Notes: a model not told the origin generated them from the letters alone. A DNA stretch of 64,000 nucleotides from Acanthosoma haemorrhoidale (GCA_930367205.1 OV884011.1:112397139-112461138), one strand, 5' to 3'; shown: positions 36,005 to 48,210, counted from the stretch's first letter. Made by a program: numbers and translations.

Positions 36005-36313
36005 TCATTTACAGAAGTCCGGTAGTTTATGACAGAAAACAAGATCTAAACGAGAACATACTAAATGTTTTTTAACTTCAACTAATACGATGCAGGGATA
36101 GTTGGCACGTTGACATAGTTCGCACGGTCCGGAAAGGCATTGGTTAGCTCTTAACCCGTGAGAGCTGCACATTATTTCGTCTTGCACTCGCGTATGAAAA
36201 GGGTTGTAACCTATAGATAAGTTTCCCTTTCTACCCGCAATGTGAATAACTAAAGAAGGATATGATTCGTTTAACAGTGTAAACGCCACTAGCGAGAGAG
36301 CTGTTCGGAGCAA
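36005..36313 (-). CDS. Doubtful cysteine-rich open segment
   Basis: A minus-strand frame of about 102 codons with eight cysteines in its last 55 residues (including CELCQ and PCIVLVEVKK) and a hydrophobic beginning (ALSLVAFTLL). It has no ATG at the start and no strong acceptor, so any real exon boundary is unclear. Cysteine density suggests a small secreted domain, but a chance frame is equally possible. Confidence 0.2.
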   Translation of the reverse strand: MLRTALSLVAFTLLNESYPSLVIHIAGRKGNLSIGYNPFHTRVQDEIMCSSHGLRANQCLSGPCELCQRANYPCIVLVEVKKHLVCSRLDLVFCHKLPDFCK

Positions 36314-37572
36314 AACACTCTCTATTTGACAGTAAATAGCATGAAGACAATTTGCTAAAGTAATTTAACAGTATTTTTCTTGTTAACGTTGTACGACAAT
36401 TGGAATGGGGTTTCGTAGAAGCTAATTGTTAATTGTTTGAAGTCTAAGGATCTGTGAGTCCAAAGATTTAGGTGTAGCCACGCGATGTGATTCAGTGAAC
36501 AGGTCCACAGAGAGCAATAATACATTATCCACAGAGTATATGCCCCATTGACATGAAAGCCCATTCGTTGAAGGTATAACAACAATACATGATAAAGCCA
36601 TGTAAATTCTTAAATGATTAGGATCAGTTTAATTCGAAGTAAAGTTCCAACTTCCATGGCTCTTTATAATGAACTAAGAGCTTTATGATATATAAAGTCC
36701 TTGTATCCTGGTTGATTTATTTTCTTCAAGTATCCACATCTCTCGTCCGGTCATGACTTGAGATCCGTGAGCTTTGGCACTATTCCCCGTCCTTGGCTTC
36801 ATTTGCCGGTTGCTTATTCACTATTGTCAGTGGGCTAATGAGGTAACTGGTTCTTCTATCATGTCTACGCCACATTACAGGTCTTTTGCGTCAATCGCTT
36901 TCCGATTGCTACAAATCAAAACTATCTTAATTAGCTTTGAGGTCCTCAAAACCTTCAATAGTATATTCAACAAAGTTCTTTCCCGTTTTATCATTTTCCT
37001 GAGGTCTGTCTGAAGTCGATGATGTTCTGTTGTTGGTGTCCGATTCGGTGGAGTCTACGTTTTAGTTCGCAAGAGAGCTCTATCAATGAAATATTTATAG
37101 AATGTACACAAAGTCCCATGTAATACTCCACACCAGTCCATGAAATTTTGGTTGGATTGTTGTCCAAACTGGGAGAGGAAGCGTAGAATTGACCAAGTCA
37201 TTTCTTTACAATAATAATTGTTTAATAACGTACATACTTATCCAGTGCTGAACCTTTGTTTCATCCAATTTGGCTCAAGATATTTTGCCCACATTATCGT
37301 TACTTCTTACAAACACATTTTGATCGTCACCTTTTAGAAATCAAATTTGTTTACCAAATGTTATTGTATTGTGCATGACTTATACCTACATCCATAAATT
37401 ATCGGGTCATCATCATATAGTATGATGATAACGTCAGCTCATGGCAGTATAATAACCAGCGTACCTGACAGGTAGAGAAGGGTTAGCCATTGGGGTGCTT
37501 TTATGAACTGATAATAACATAAACATTTATGTTAAAAGATATATATCGGGTTGTAGAATAGTATAGTAAAAT
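36314..37572. other. AT-rich non-coding DNA
   Basis: Nothing supportable. Confidence 0.4.
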
Positions 37573-37833
37573 TATAAAACAGCTTTATTGACTTCCCACA
37601 GTTGATATTTTCTTTTTTATTGAAAAAGCCCTTTCGACAGCTCTAAGCTATCATCTTCAGTTATCTTCAATTGGTTATGTGGGATATCTAACTCATCTAA
37701 AACTATAGTATCTTTTTTATTTTTTAACATGGGCCATCCACGCTCGTTAGCACAGCTTAGAACTGTCAACAGCGCTTTTTCAATAAAGAAGAAATTATCA
37801 GTTGTGGAAAGGCAATAAAACTTTAATTTTAAT
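37573..37833. mobile_element. Inverted-arm element with intact hammerhead-like core
   Basis: Arms 37573-37660 (minus) and about 37745-37833 (plus) are inverted copies. Both contain GACAGCT/AGCTTAG, GCTTTTTCAATAAA, a TCCACA(G/A)(T/C)TGAT block and a CAATAAA outer end. The left arm's core (37632-37660, minus) is perfect: CTGAAGA, GATAGCT/AGCTGTC stem with a TAG loop, GAAA. The right arm's is degraded. The inner spacer matches sequence next to the 16.5-kb copy. It fits Penelope-like terminal repeats in opposed orientation, and no protein sequence lies between them. Confidence 0.55.
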
Positions 37834-39378
37834 AAACATCTCTATTATACATATAAAGGTGATTATATATATGCTGTATAAATATGGGTCGTATGGACTA
37901 TGGTGGACATACTCTAAAAAAATATAAAAAGTCTTGGCCGCTACACTTGCTCCTGAAAATCACAGCTATAAATAGTGTATGATGAAAAAGATATGTTTGA
38001 TTTTCCTAAAATTTATTAATGAACAACGATTCGACACATTGTATATCAAGTAAAAGTATGAGTTGCTGACTGGCAAGGCATAATACTTTTCATAAGTAAC
38101 TTCAATCATTTCTGGAAGGACTTAATGCAGGCGTCCATTACCTAATTTGATGAAGTCCCAACTTTTTCTAACTCATAAGCCGACATCACAATTAGTATAA
38201 AAATGAATTGCCAACACTGAACTACCAAAGTTAGTATGTTTTCATCAATAGTGTTTCTGTGGTATGTCCATACCGTAGTATAAATATTTTTATTAAAGCA
38301 AATGAAATAATTTAGAAACAAGTTTGAAGTATCTGCTTGCTATCGTAGAAACTAAAAGCTCTTCTGACACACTAATATCAATTTTATATATTGAAATAGA
38401 TTTTACCGCTCTACTGTAAACCTCCTTAAAGGTACGAATGTTAGGTAATTATGAGATTCCCAATCCTGAGAGAAAATCGAATTGACTACAAATCATTCTT
38501 TAAGCTATTCGTCTGAAGAATCCAAAATGAGCGTTATTTTATTGAGGTGAATAATTTCCGGCCAGTAGATCCGATAGTATGGCTGTGCCTACAAAGAGCG
38601 ACGGCACGACAGCGACGAGGAAGCACACCGGTTAGCAGAATAGCTGAAGCGGAAAATTAAAAGGGTGGGTAACCGTTGACTGGAGTGAAGCAAGAGCTTA
38701 GCGGTGGCTTCGTCATCTCCGTTGCCCGGTCTGGGACAGATTGATTGAGATCGCACCTAGAGAGAGAACTTAATCTGCAGATCGTGAACAGTTGCAACAC
38801 CCACGATCATACCGACCTCCCGGATAGGGAGGCCACATATTTTCCGATGGAACCTATCTGTAAGAGGCATCTCTTCGGTGCAGGCGGTGTTCCTCTTCAT
38901 ATTTCATCCCCTTGCAGATCAGCTGTAGATAACGAGCTGGTTTATTACCATCGTAATTTCCGTCATGGTTAAATAGGTACTATCGATAATTAAATCTGCT
39001 ATCCACGCCACTACCGGATTTTCACAAAAGTTGAAACCAAAAATTCCAATAAATGTTCATTAGTTGTGGAGTGGGATCTCATTGTTAAGATAAATAAGAG
39101 AATCAGACTGTGTGTGAAACATGTAGTCAAAACAGATATGATTTTTTTTTGTCAAAACCAATGTGCAAATTTAATGCAAATGTCAGAAAATTTTTGTTTT
39201 GTATTTTTTATTAACTAGCTGAAATATTGAAATTAAACTTAAAATTACATTATATAAACGATTTCTATAGTTGGCCCCTAAAACTTTTTATAGAGTTTCT
39301 TTTTACATTACCATTTTTAATGTGCCTTAACCGTGAGAAAAAAACAGAAAACTAAATAAAAAATAACCCGATGTCGCA
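37834..39378. other. AT-rich DNA with a GC-richer island at 38570-38960
   Basis: The island includes a plus-strand frame at 38745-38972 (ATG, 75 codons; NSCNTHDHTDLPDRE), with no recognised family or splice support. It is possibly a repeat fragment. The rest is AT-rich. Confidence 0.35.
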
Positions 39379-39787
39379 TTACGAGGGCGTACTAAAAAGA
39401 AACCAAATTGATGTATGTGGCGAAGTTGAATTTCCACCGGACCTTGTAAAGAAACTTTTCACCAGTCAGTATGCCAAGTGCCATTTAAACTGGAGAAGGT
39501 TCCTTTCTGCCTGCGTTAATTATTTTGCTACAGCTTGTGCACAATCGTTGGTTTTACGGTTATTTTCGTGAACAGCGTGTGGCCGTGAAGTTTTGCTTCC
39601 TGCACGGGAAAACTGGCACAGAAACTCTAGACGTGTTAAAAGCAGTCTACGAGGCTGATGGTATGGGGAAAACTCAAGTGTTTGAGTCTTCCTGTTTTAA
39701 AGGTGGGGAAATGTCAATTGATGGTCAACCTTGCTCTGGACGTAGTAAAAGGAAATTCCTTTTATCTCACCGAAAAAAAAAAAAATA
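39379..39787 (+). pseudogene. Mariner-like transposon, 5' end and transposase N-terminus
   Basis: TTACGAGGGCGTACTAAAAAG at the start resembles the TACGAGGG-type terminal inverted repeat of mariner elements. From about 39566 the plus strand reads REQRVAVKFCFLHGKTGTET, then LKAVYEADGMGKTQVFE and GGEMSIDGQPCSGRS. This is the paired-type helix-turn-helix DNA-binding domain and the linker before the GRPSTS-like motif of mariner transposases. It then runs into an A13 tract at about 39773-39785 and ends, so the DDD catalytic domain is missing. A truncated, dead copy. Confidence 0.75.
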
Positions 39788-39814
39788 AGTCTTGTATAAA
39801 TGATAATAAAATTC

Positions 39815-40124
39815 TTGTCTGTCCACGAAGTTTTATAAACCAACTAAGCGCTTTCACCAGATAAATGGTCATCTTCAGTTCCTCAATTAACAGGAATGTG
39901 ATAAGCATTAATACATATGTTCCAATGATAGATTAATTAAAAACGTTTACTACCATGTCTAATAACCATTGTCATTTTAATTAATTAGCAATCTACAATT
40001 AGAACATATCAATTACTATATGTACTTTACACTAACGCTTTTCACACTATTGTTAATTGTAGCACTAGGGATGACTTATAAAGTTGAGCGCTTTGCCAAA
40101 ATATAAAACTTCGTGGATAGACAA
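39815..40124. mobile_element. 310-bp element with 23-bp terminal inverted repeats and hammerhead-like cores
   Basis: TTGTCTGTCCACGAAGTTTTATA (39815-39837) is inverted at 40102-40124 with one mismatch. The left arm contains an intact core (39852-39878, minus): CTGAAGA, ACCA/TGGT stem II, GAAA, then GCGCTT. The right arm has a recognisable but damaged equivalent, with the same GCGCT block. No coding sequence and no clear TSD. It could be classed as a MITE on its TIRs, but the core motif points to opposed Penelope-like ends. Confidence 0.6.
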
Positions 40125-43100
40125 CATGTTTTATTTCTTAAGTTACAATTCCGTGACCATCACTAAACGATACAAATAAATAGTTAGATTGTTGAATATT
40201 TCACATAACCCTATATTTTAACTCCTTAGTGCAATTGAAATGCTCTAAAATCTGAGACCGCAACGGATCTCGAGCGATGGGATGGACTTTTTTAATGTCA
40301 CGGTTTCTTTTTGCCTTCAACTGCACCATTTGCTTTGTTTCGTTACTGTAGTCGTGTTACTTAACGGTAATGTTTTTACTCCTTCGACGATTTTTTGTTT
40401 CAAATTCCTCTCTTTTAAGAAGTGTTAAGAAATTTGTAGGAATTGCCTGCTATTTTTTTTCAGGTGGAGTCTTGTATTAAACGTATTTAACAAAATGTCT
40501 GCATCACATGTACGCTAGAAGAATTGGATTAAACTTATTTACCATAAAAATGGAGGTAATTTCATCAGTTCACAATATACCTTATATACATATATTGAAC
40601 GAAGGTTAAACGTATTGAAATACCTTAAATTACACTTTTTTTACAATATTTTACACTTGTATTATGGTATGACATTTAAATAATATAAATATAACTGCGT
40701 GCATGTCTCTAATTGTTTATTAGGTTTAAATAGTTTTCATGTTTTTACTTATCTCTTTTTAAAGCATTTTAATACCCTAAATACATCACTGCTTATATTA
40801 TAAAAACGAATCACACTATCATTAATAAAGTTCAACAACAGAACTGCATTTAGGATTGTTTTATGCAACACGACCACTAACTAAATCAGGCGAAAATAAG
40901 TTCTAAATATATGAGACTATTTATATTTTATTACTATGTATTTATAGAGAGAGATAAATCAATCAGCTATTCTACAATATATTCAATTCATTTAGTTTGT
41001 TTAATTTACATTGATACTCAAATTTACATTTTTTTAATGTATTTAATTGACATAGTTTATCAGAATTCATTTGGCCTGTTCTTGAGTTCAAAATAGGTCA
41101 ATTTAAACTAGGTTTTATAACTTGCATCAAATATAAATATAAATTGTGTAGTTATTATCAACGTAAAGCTGGTCAATAACGGATTCCAAGATGCAGAGGA
41201 TACCAGGTCAGGCTGTCTAACCGGGCCTAAGTAGGTCTAGTGAACCCGGTTTTATATCCCAAGCGCAACATTATACTATTTTGTTCGTTTCGCTGTTTTA
41301 ACAGGTTAATTATCAATAGAGAGAAAATTGCCTCCGTAATGTTATTTTTAGTGAAAGATGGCCTGTCAGCGTGATCATAGATCACTAAATTTAGTGTATA
41401 TGTTTATAAAAAGATCTTTTCTTTTCTTTGTACTGCCATGTTTCACCCTTTAAACCTTCAACTTCTATTGATGAGTTGGTATTGTTAATCATAGATCCTT
41501 TAATCAGGCTTTAAGCCCATTTTTACCGCTTGCTTACAAACGTTTATTTTTTTATTAGGGTTCCGTCGCTACGTCGGCTGCAAACACACTTTTAATACTT
41601 ATACTTTACAAATGAGTCGTTCAATCTCAGATAACCAATGCTTCATCAGTGTAGAGTATGTACCAATTGTAAAACCAACTTCACAAAATTTGAAATGCTC
41701 CAAAACTTTACAAAAATAACCACAATGCTGAACGGTTGACTTGTTAATTATTTTCTCTACTATTAGAACATTTTGTAAATATAATATTATAATAGAGTTA
41801 TACACGATAACTTTGTCGTTTCATTTAAATACAAGTAATTCATGAATTGTCAAGAAAAACGTAAATAACAACTAATGACATCATTAATGATTTTTTTTGT
41901 ATAATATCCTCTTAACGTATGATACATATTAATATTTAATTTAATATCCTAGCCAGAATAATAGGAAAATATTTATTTTTGGATTAATAAGCAATAAATT
42001 AAAGCCCACGTTCAAACATTTTTATTTGTCGTGACATTTCAAATGGACGCTTAACGTAAAATTTCATGTTTACTGATGGAATGTGCTGCTGCTTACACAT
42101 GCTTATTAAAGAAAGGTTTGTAAGGTGCAAGCTTGGGTTCCTTTCTGTGTTCACTTGTGAACACAGAACTTCAAGAGTGATTGTCGAGTCCAGTGATGGC
42201 TAAACGAAACCGTAATTTATCTTCAATCCAATTGACGTAACAGGAGGACCTTTCACCTGGGCTCAGAGCCACAATTTTCCTCACCGATCCACAATACGTA
42301 CTCTCGTATGTGGCCTATTTTCTGCTAACGACTAGGCTAACATTCGAGTCCGCAGTGTGTGTGCAGCCTTGAGCCTCGGCTAGATTGCTACGGTCTCTAC
42401 TGGTCCTCCATTCTTTTTCCTTTACATTCAGTATACGATACTTACTTCTGATCTCACCAAGAATATCTAAGCGGTTAGTAGAATTAGTTCACGTATTCAC
42501 GCTCTTTTTTGTTAGCTAATAAAATAAAATAAAACAATACGAATTCGAATAATAAAGCACTTATAGCGGATTTTGAAAAATGTTATGTCAGTTAATACCA
42601 TTAAACATACACCGTGATAATCAAATACAAACTATATTTTTTTAAGGATTATGTGATCTTTGTATGCATACAATTTATTCTAACTTAATGCCGGGATGCC
42701 AAGGATGTAATTTTTTCTTGATTACAAAAATTATCGTTTTAATAATTATAAGCCAAAGAAAAAATATAAGAATGTAAAAAAAAATTTATAGGCTGGAATC
42801 ATTTGGAACAATTAAAGTTTTGAGACCCAACGACATAAATCGGGAATTACATTACCAGCAGGCCAACCAGTCGTATCAATATTTTTATTTTTGAATTAAT
42901 GAGTAATCAAAGCCCATGTTCATGTCGATTCAAAAATATTTTTATAAAATGTATACGTTTGTAATACAGCTGTAATAAAATGTTTAAATTTACAGTTTAT
43001 GTTCGTATTAAAGATTCTAAGCTGCCAAAATGGTTTAAAATATAAAGTATTTCTGGATAAAAATATGACAAGTTTTGCCAAAGTATAAATAAGATGACGC

Positions 43101-43259
43101 GGATACTTATGCCTGAACTCTGACATCGATCGTTGCTCTTCACATAACCTGCATAAAGGGTCTTATTTGTTGCACTTATTGTCGTTTCCTGTATTTTCAA
43201 AGCACGAAATCTCATACTACCGTATCAATCAAAGGTTTTTTTGTGTCGTATTAATTTCT
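40125..43259. other. AT-rich non-coding DNA
   Basis: No gene supported. GTGTTCACTTGTGAACAC at 42147-42164 is an 8-bp-arm palindrome. A B-box-like ATTCGAGTCCG lies near 42341, without a convincing A box. Confidence 0.4.
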
Positions 43260-43535
43260 TCACATCTGTATACAGAAAATCAATAATGCAATAATACAAG
43301 ATGGCGAGTAACTAATGACAAATGCGCATAAATGACTTGCGGGAAAGTACATCCAGTGGTGCCTGTTCATACGAAGGATTATCTTAATGTCAGTTTATTA
43401 AAATTAATCAATCCCTATTGCAGTTCCTCAAGAGTCGTCATAGAGTCAGGTATGTGAGGATTAGAGTGTCCGTTTAGTTTATAATATAATTGCCTACACA
43501 GTCCTGATGTAGGGGAGTGCGTGAGGAATTCGTAA
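43260..43535 (+). repeat. Direct duplication, copy 1
   Basis: Matches 44190-44513 in the same order and orientation: TATACAGAAAAT, AGATGGCGAGTAA, CATACGAAGGATTATCTT, AATTAATCAATCCC, GAGTCGTCATAGAG, GTGTCCGTTTAG, TGATGTAGGG, GATTCGTAAG. The copies differ by substitutions and short indels. Confidence 0.85.
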
Positions 43536-44189
43536 GGCACAAAGATACACATTAAAGAATTTGTACTTTGTAGAGATAGCTACATTTAGATTTTGTGACC
43601 ACAAAGCAGTAGATACTTCGCTGCCTCGTGAATTCAACTTGAGAAGAAACGCGTTGGCCTGCAGGTCGGAGGATGAAGTGAGAGCGGGTGGGTGGCAACA
43701 ATGGGACGGACAGAAGATGCCAAGTGGACTGGAGGGAAAGGAGGCCAGAGGCTGAAGTCGCTGGAGCGAGGCGTCCTGTCACAGAACTCAAGCTGTGGAG
43801 GAATAACCCCAGTCCGATTAACTGCAGTTCCCAGTCACCCATATATTCTACCAGCAGAGAAAGGAGAAAGAGAGAATATTTTTTTCAATAACATAGTTTT
43901 CAAATATTTAAGATCAGCCATGGCCACCTACTATAGTAAATGGTCAAGATTACTGGTTTGTCCAAGGTCATTGATGGTTTGGTGTCTGCGTGGAGCTACA
44001 TTACGACATAAAACACCTTCTATCTCTCCACAACTTTAATTTATACCTGAGCGTTTTCGACGGACTATGCCGGGTTTGAGTTGATGGTAACTATAGCACT
44101 TGCCGGCTTGCCCTTTTTAGATAATTGCCCAATGTGACCCTGTGTATTCATTTATAACTCTCCCATACTAAGGTGAGGACATTCATTTG
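43536..44189. other. Spacer between the duplicates, GC-richer centre
   Basis: 43610-43860 is GC-richer and open in several frames on both strands; none has a recognisable motif. If the flanking repeats were terminal repeats of an element this would be its interior, but no gag/pol signature is seen. Confidence 0.4.
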
Positions 44190-44513
44190 TATCTTCACAA
44201 CTCTATACAGAAAATAAAAAATACAACCTGCGAATGAGATGGCGAGTAAATAATAGTGACAAATGTGCATGAATGACTTCCATTATGATGAGAAAGAACA
44301 TCTACTGATGCCTATCCATACGAAGGATTATCTTTATAGCAGTTTATTTAAATTAATCAATCCCAATTGTAGTTCCTCAGGAGTCGTCATAGAGTGTCAG
44401 GTTAGTTTTGTGTTGTTAGTCTAAGTTTGCGAGTATTACAGGTGTCCGTTTAGTTTTTGATGCCACTCCCTAAAGATTCTTGATGTAGGGATGTTTATGA
44501 GGGATTCGTAAGT
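44190..44513 (+). repeat. Direct duplication, copy 2
   Basis: Second copy of 43260-43535, about 925 bp downstream, with an extra stretch near 44410-44440. It lacks obvious TG...CA ends and primer-binding features, so it is called a segmental duplication rather than an LTR. Confidence 0.85.
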
Positions 44514-46157
44514 CTGTTTGTGGGGTTACACTAAGGCCGAAAGCATCTCTGTGGTCTCAACTGTTACTAACTATTACTGTTACTAAGGTTAGGGCAGTAA
44601 TTTGTATATTTTTTCCAACGGTTTTCTTTCAGCGCTATTACCGATGTACATTTACTAACTTGGGATAATAATCAGAACTACGCATATCACTACTAAAATT
44701 ATATTTTGTTTTACTTTGGTTTAGAGCCATTTTTCTTCGATTTTTATATACTTTTCATTGAGTGAATTAATCCGTTTGATGGAGATATCAAACACGACCA
44801 GGCATCCTTTGATATCCAACCTGGCATGTCATAAAGTTACCATCACCTTGAGAATGGCGACATAGCCTATATGCAAAAGCGTTCTCCCAGAAATCAATCA
44901 AGCTCACAGGGTGAATGTTTTTAATCCAAAAATCGGTAGCTCCCTAATTTTTCATTATTTCAATGTTTTTTAAAGAAAAAGTCATTGTTTACCTCAAGTC
45001 TCAATTTGACTCTGTTATCCATACAGATATATAAAGATCGTAGAAAATACAGAAATAATATTTAGAGATACTTACTGAACCCGATTGAAAAAGTTAAAAA
45101 GTATTTTTTTTCCACAGATAAAGGGAAAACGATCTCTATTTTATATTATGTGTTGCATGGTTGGTGCTGGTTGTGGAAGGATATAATTAAATGACAATTC
45201 CTCCGTCTCCTCACATTAAAGAACTCTTTCCTGAGTGAAAGTATAATCTCTTCTTTTAGGCTCAGCAGTCACGTGTTACAAATCGCTAGTGCAACAGTGA
45301 GAACAACTAAGAAATCGCAAGTTTTTATCTCAAATTGAATATTTGATCTCTTTTTGATTGAAATTATCAAAAAGTTATACAGAGCAAATAGTTTTTGCCA
45401 TTTTTATTTGTTCACACTTTTCTCAAACTGTTCTAGTATTAAGATTTTTCTTCATTTGGTTTGACCAAAAATGGGATGTTCCACTGTTGTACTTAGGTAA
45501 GGATACATAAAGGAAATGGGCATGTAATACGAATTAACACTATCTAATTATTATATGATTCTTGCTCGTGAGTTTCTTAGATACTTATTAATTGATTGTC
45601 AAAAACATATTCTGTACTTTTGCTGTATAATATTGGAGAGAGATCTTTTTTCAACTATCTATACAAAAAAAATACTATGCAGCTTTTTTGAAATTATTCA
45701 ACAAGCCCTCGTTGGGTTCCGTATCTCTAAATATTGTATCTATATTTTCTGGGTCCTTTATATATTTGTATGGATTACAAAGTCAAATTGAGACTTGATG
45801 TAAACTATACCATTTTGGCAGGCAGGAAGAGCATACTGGCAACAAAAATTGTATACATTGTGGCGAACAAGTAAAAAACCAGTTAAAAACTGAAATAATA
45901 CAAAACATTTCACCTGAACATTTCACACAAACGTAAATACACGGTGCTTCAAGCTAAGCAAATGGTGTATAATACAGCGCTCCAAATACCATACTAACAT
46001 AGCTTCACACAGATCGCGGAAACAACTATTACTCCGTAAACACAGCATAAAAAAAGTTCCTGTCATGAATTCTTCAGTAAATTAATTATCCGTGTGATTT
46101 TTACATTGTTTTCACACTTAAGTCATATCTTTTTTTCCTTGTCGACAACTTCCACAG
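44514..46157. other. Probable intron or intergenic DNA
   Basis: No supported exon. TTTTCTTTCAG at about 44632 is followed by LTWDNNQNYAYHY in frame, but a stop follows with no donor, so it is not called. Confidence 0.35.
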
Positions 46158-46265
46158 CAGTACCAGGAAATGTACACATAACTCACTGCAGCATTCAAAA
46201 GCATACGTATGAAATATCATGCACGGGAAAAGAAAGCTTTCCTGGTGAAAATGATACCTTCCACT
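46158..46265 (+). CDS. Candidate internal coding exon, extracellular-type domain
   Basis: A strong acceptor (TCTTTTTTTCCTTGTCG, then TTCCACAG ending at 46157) and a consensus donor (CCACT|GTAAGT at 46266) bracket 108 nt, exactly 36 codons. Both boundaries split a codon after its first base, so the exon is phase 1-1, as is usual for exons encoding extracellular modules. The peptide reads VPGNVHITHCSIQKHTYEI, then SCTGKESFPGENDTFHC. Spaced cysteines suggest a fibronectin-III, immunoglobulin or cytokine-receptor-like module, but no family is certain. The acceptor is a CAGCAG tandem, so a one-residue alternative is possible. No partner exon was found in the window. Confidence 0.5.
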
Positions 46266-46485
46266 GTAAGTGGAGTGGTGAGGTATATATTATACTTTCT
46301 CGAAGTATAGTCACAAATAGCCTTGTTAAATCGATATTAATAGACATTTTTGCAACATTATATATTAAAAACCAAATTCTGCTCCTCAAATAATAGTAAT
46401 GTGAAACGGGCTTTTCACTTACAGAAATTTACATTTGTCCGTAAAAAACCTCGGAGCCTCTTGCAATATATCATTTCTGTCAACG
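46266..46485. other. Intron-like DNA after the exon
   Basis: Starts with the donor GTAAGT. Open frames continuing through the donor on both strands are taken as chance. Confidence 0.4.
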
Positions 46486-46509
46486 TTTCGCCTACTCGGG
46501 CACCATCAG
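46486..46509 (-). ncRNA. Hammerhead-like core (one substitution)
   Basis: On the minus strand: CTGATGG (last A to G), GCC/GGC stem with the loop CGAGTA, then GAAACG. It is the same subtype as 18521-18544. No inverted partner was noticed nearby. Confidence 0.4.
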
Positions 46510-48202
46510 GACTAGTTCAGTTACATTTTATGACTACAGCTTAGTTAAGATACATACATTTACATATTTAGAAGCAACAATAATTTAATACAAAAATACA
46601 ATACAATAAGACTTAATTCTATTAATCGTGAGATTGGCCAAAAATAATAAGTGTGTAACAACACAAAGACCTGAAAAGGTGAAAATTAACTCAAGACGGT
46701 ATGACTTTGAGAGAATCCAAGCTTTTTTTTCTAGCATATGAAATGGTTTGGTTAGATGTAGGTTCGATTAAGAGGATGGAAAGGATTAAGAGGATGGAGA
46801 GCTAGATAAAGTGTTTTGTTCGCTAATCCTGGATCAATACCAATGGTCTTATGTGCCAGAAAGAAACAATAGTCCACATTAAAAGCACCATACACTGATA
46901 TTGATGTTATGACCTAATAATGTTTGTATGAGCCGAACCGTAATATATATTGGTGTGTAATGTATATTACTCATATATCCAATTCTCATTTTATGCCAAG
47001 ACCTCTGAGTCCTAATACATCACATTAATATTCTGCGTAGTCCACCTGGACGGGAAAAGGGAAGCCGGATGAACGAACTCACCGTCCTCTTCTCGCATCT
47101 TAATTACATCACGACACAATAAACAATACTCTTTGCAGATCAGCTACCTCTATGTTTTCCCTTCTGCATCTGATCTACTTCATTTCATTCAGATCATTGA
47201 ATAGGGAATCTTTTCTCCGCCAGATTTCTCCCGATGAGTGTAAAAAAAAAAGCCTATGAACTGGCATGAGCCGCAAATACCTAACCTCACTTTCTAATAG
47301 CCTCGATCCCAACTTTATTAAGTTGAGAGTTGTAACGTCAAGAGAATATTTTACTAACGTGTTATTGGCGTTTAAGTAGATAAAAAAGATTGTACGGTTG
47401 TATTGTATTGTAAAAATTGGCTACATTGGTATGACTACGTTTCTATTTATTTGATTATATAGCCATTTTGTGCGTTAGTTTTCATAGCCACCAAAAGAGC
47501 TCTGCAAGTTATCACTCTTTTCCACAGTGGGAGTGCTGTGTTTCTTCTAGAGGGCAGCTAGGAAATATGTGCCATGCTTTGGAAGAATCGATCAAAAACG
47601 TTACTTCCCCTTCATTGTTATCCGCTAAGAAATTGAAAATTGAAACTCTACCAATGAAAAGTTTTTTTGTTTTTTTTTTTGAGTAATGTAAGTAGTAGCT
47701 GTCTTTGAGTAAAATTTTTATTTATCAAAAATCAAATCAATTTTTCTTGCCATAAAATCACAAAACCTTGAATGCTTATAATGTAAGTAGTAGAAAATAT
47801 TCCATGTAATACACATACACATATAATGTTGAAAATAGCATTATTTGTTTCACAGTACCTCCTCATGTCTGTGACGAACGAGTTTCAGGACCCAGTGAAC
47901 TGTAGCCCAGGTGACCTGGATCAAATTCGATCACATTTACTATTAAGTATAACCGTTGGTTTTATATTAGCGAACCATCGGAGGGCGTCAGATTATTACA
48001 GGAACTAAACATCTTCAGATTATTATCATCCATATACTGTTGCACCACGAAGGTTGGTTTACAGTTCCTTATAAAACTCTTTCTGAAAATACCCTCAACT
48101 GGCTTCAGCCATTGAAAATCCTCCGTGTCAGTACCACCTAGTGTACTGGGTAGCCATCATCTCCACGTTACACAGAATGCAGGTATAAAGCTGATGATAG
48201 GT
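46510..48202. other. Non-coding DNA
   Basis: Nothing supportable. A possible acceptor at about 47854 (TTTGTTTCACAG) leads to short frames without a donor. Confidence 0.4.
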
Positions 48203-48210
48203 ATAGTGTT
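48203..48210. repeat. TSD of Jockey-B copy (left)
   Basis: ATAGTGTT, repeated at 48543-48550 just past the poly(A) tail. Confidence 0.8.

Noticed and set aside
42147..42164. Palindrome GTGTTCACTTGTGAACAC as an operator-like site
   Set aside because: A short isolated palindrome is expected occasionally; there is no gene or repeat context.
43260..44513. LTR retrotransposon
   Set aside because: The direct repeats lack TG/CA ends, and no primer-binding site, gag or pol signature was seen between them.
44633..44694. Exon after TTTTCTTTCAG
   Set aside because: The frame is short and ends in a stop with no donor or further support.
46195..46389. Minus-strand frame opposite the 46.16-kb exon
   Set aside because: It is a shadow of the better-supported plus-strand exon and has no splice signals.
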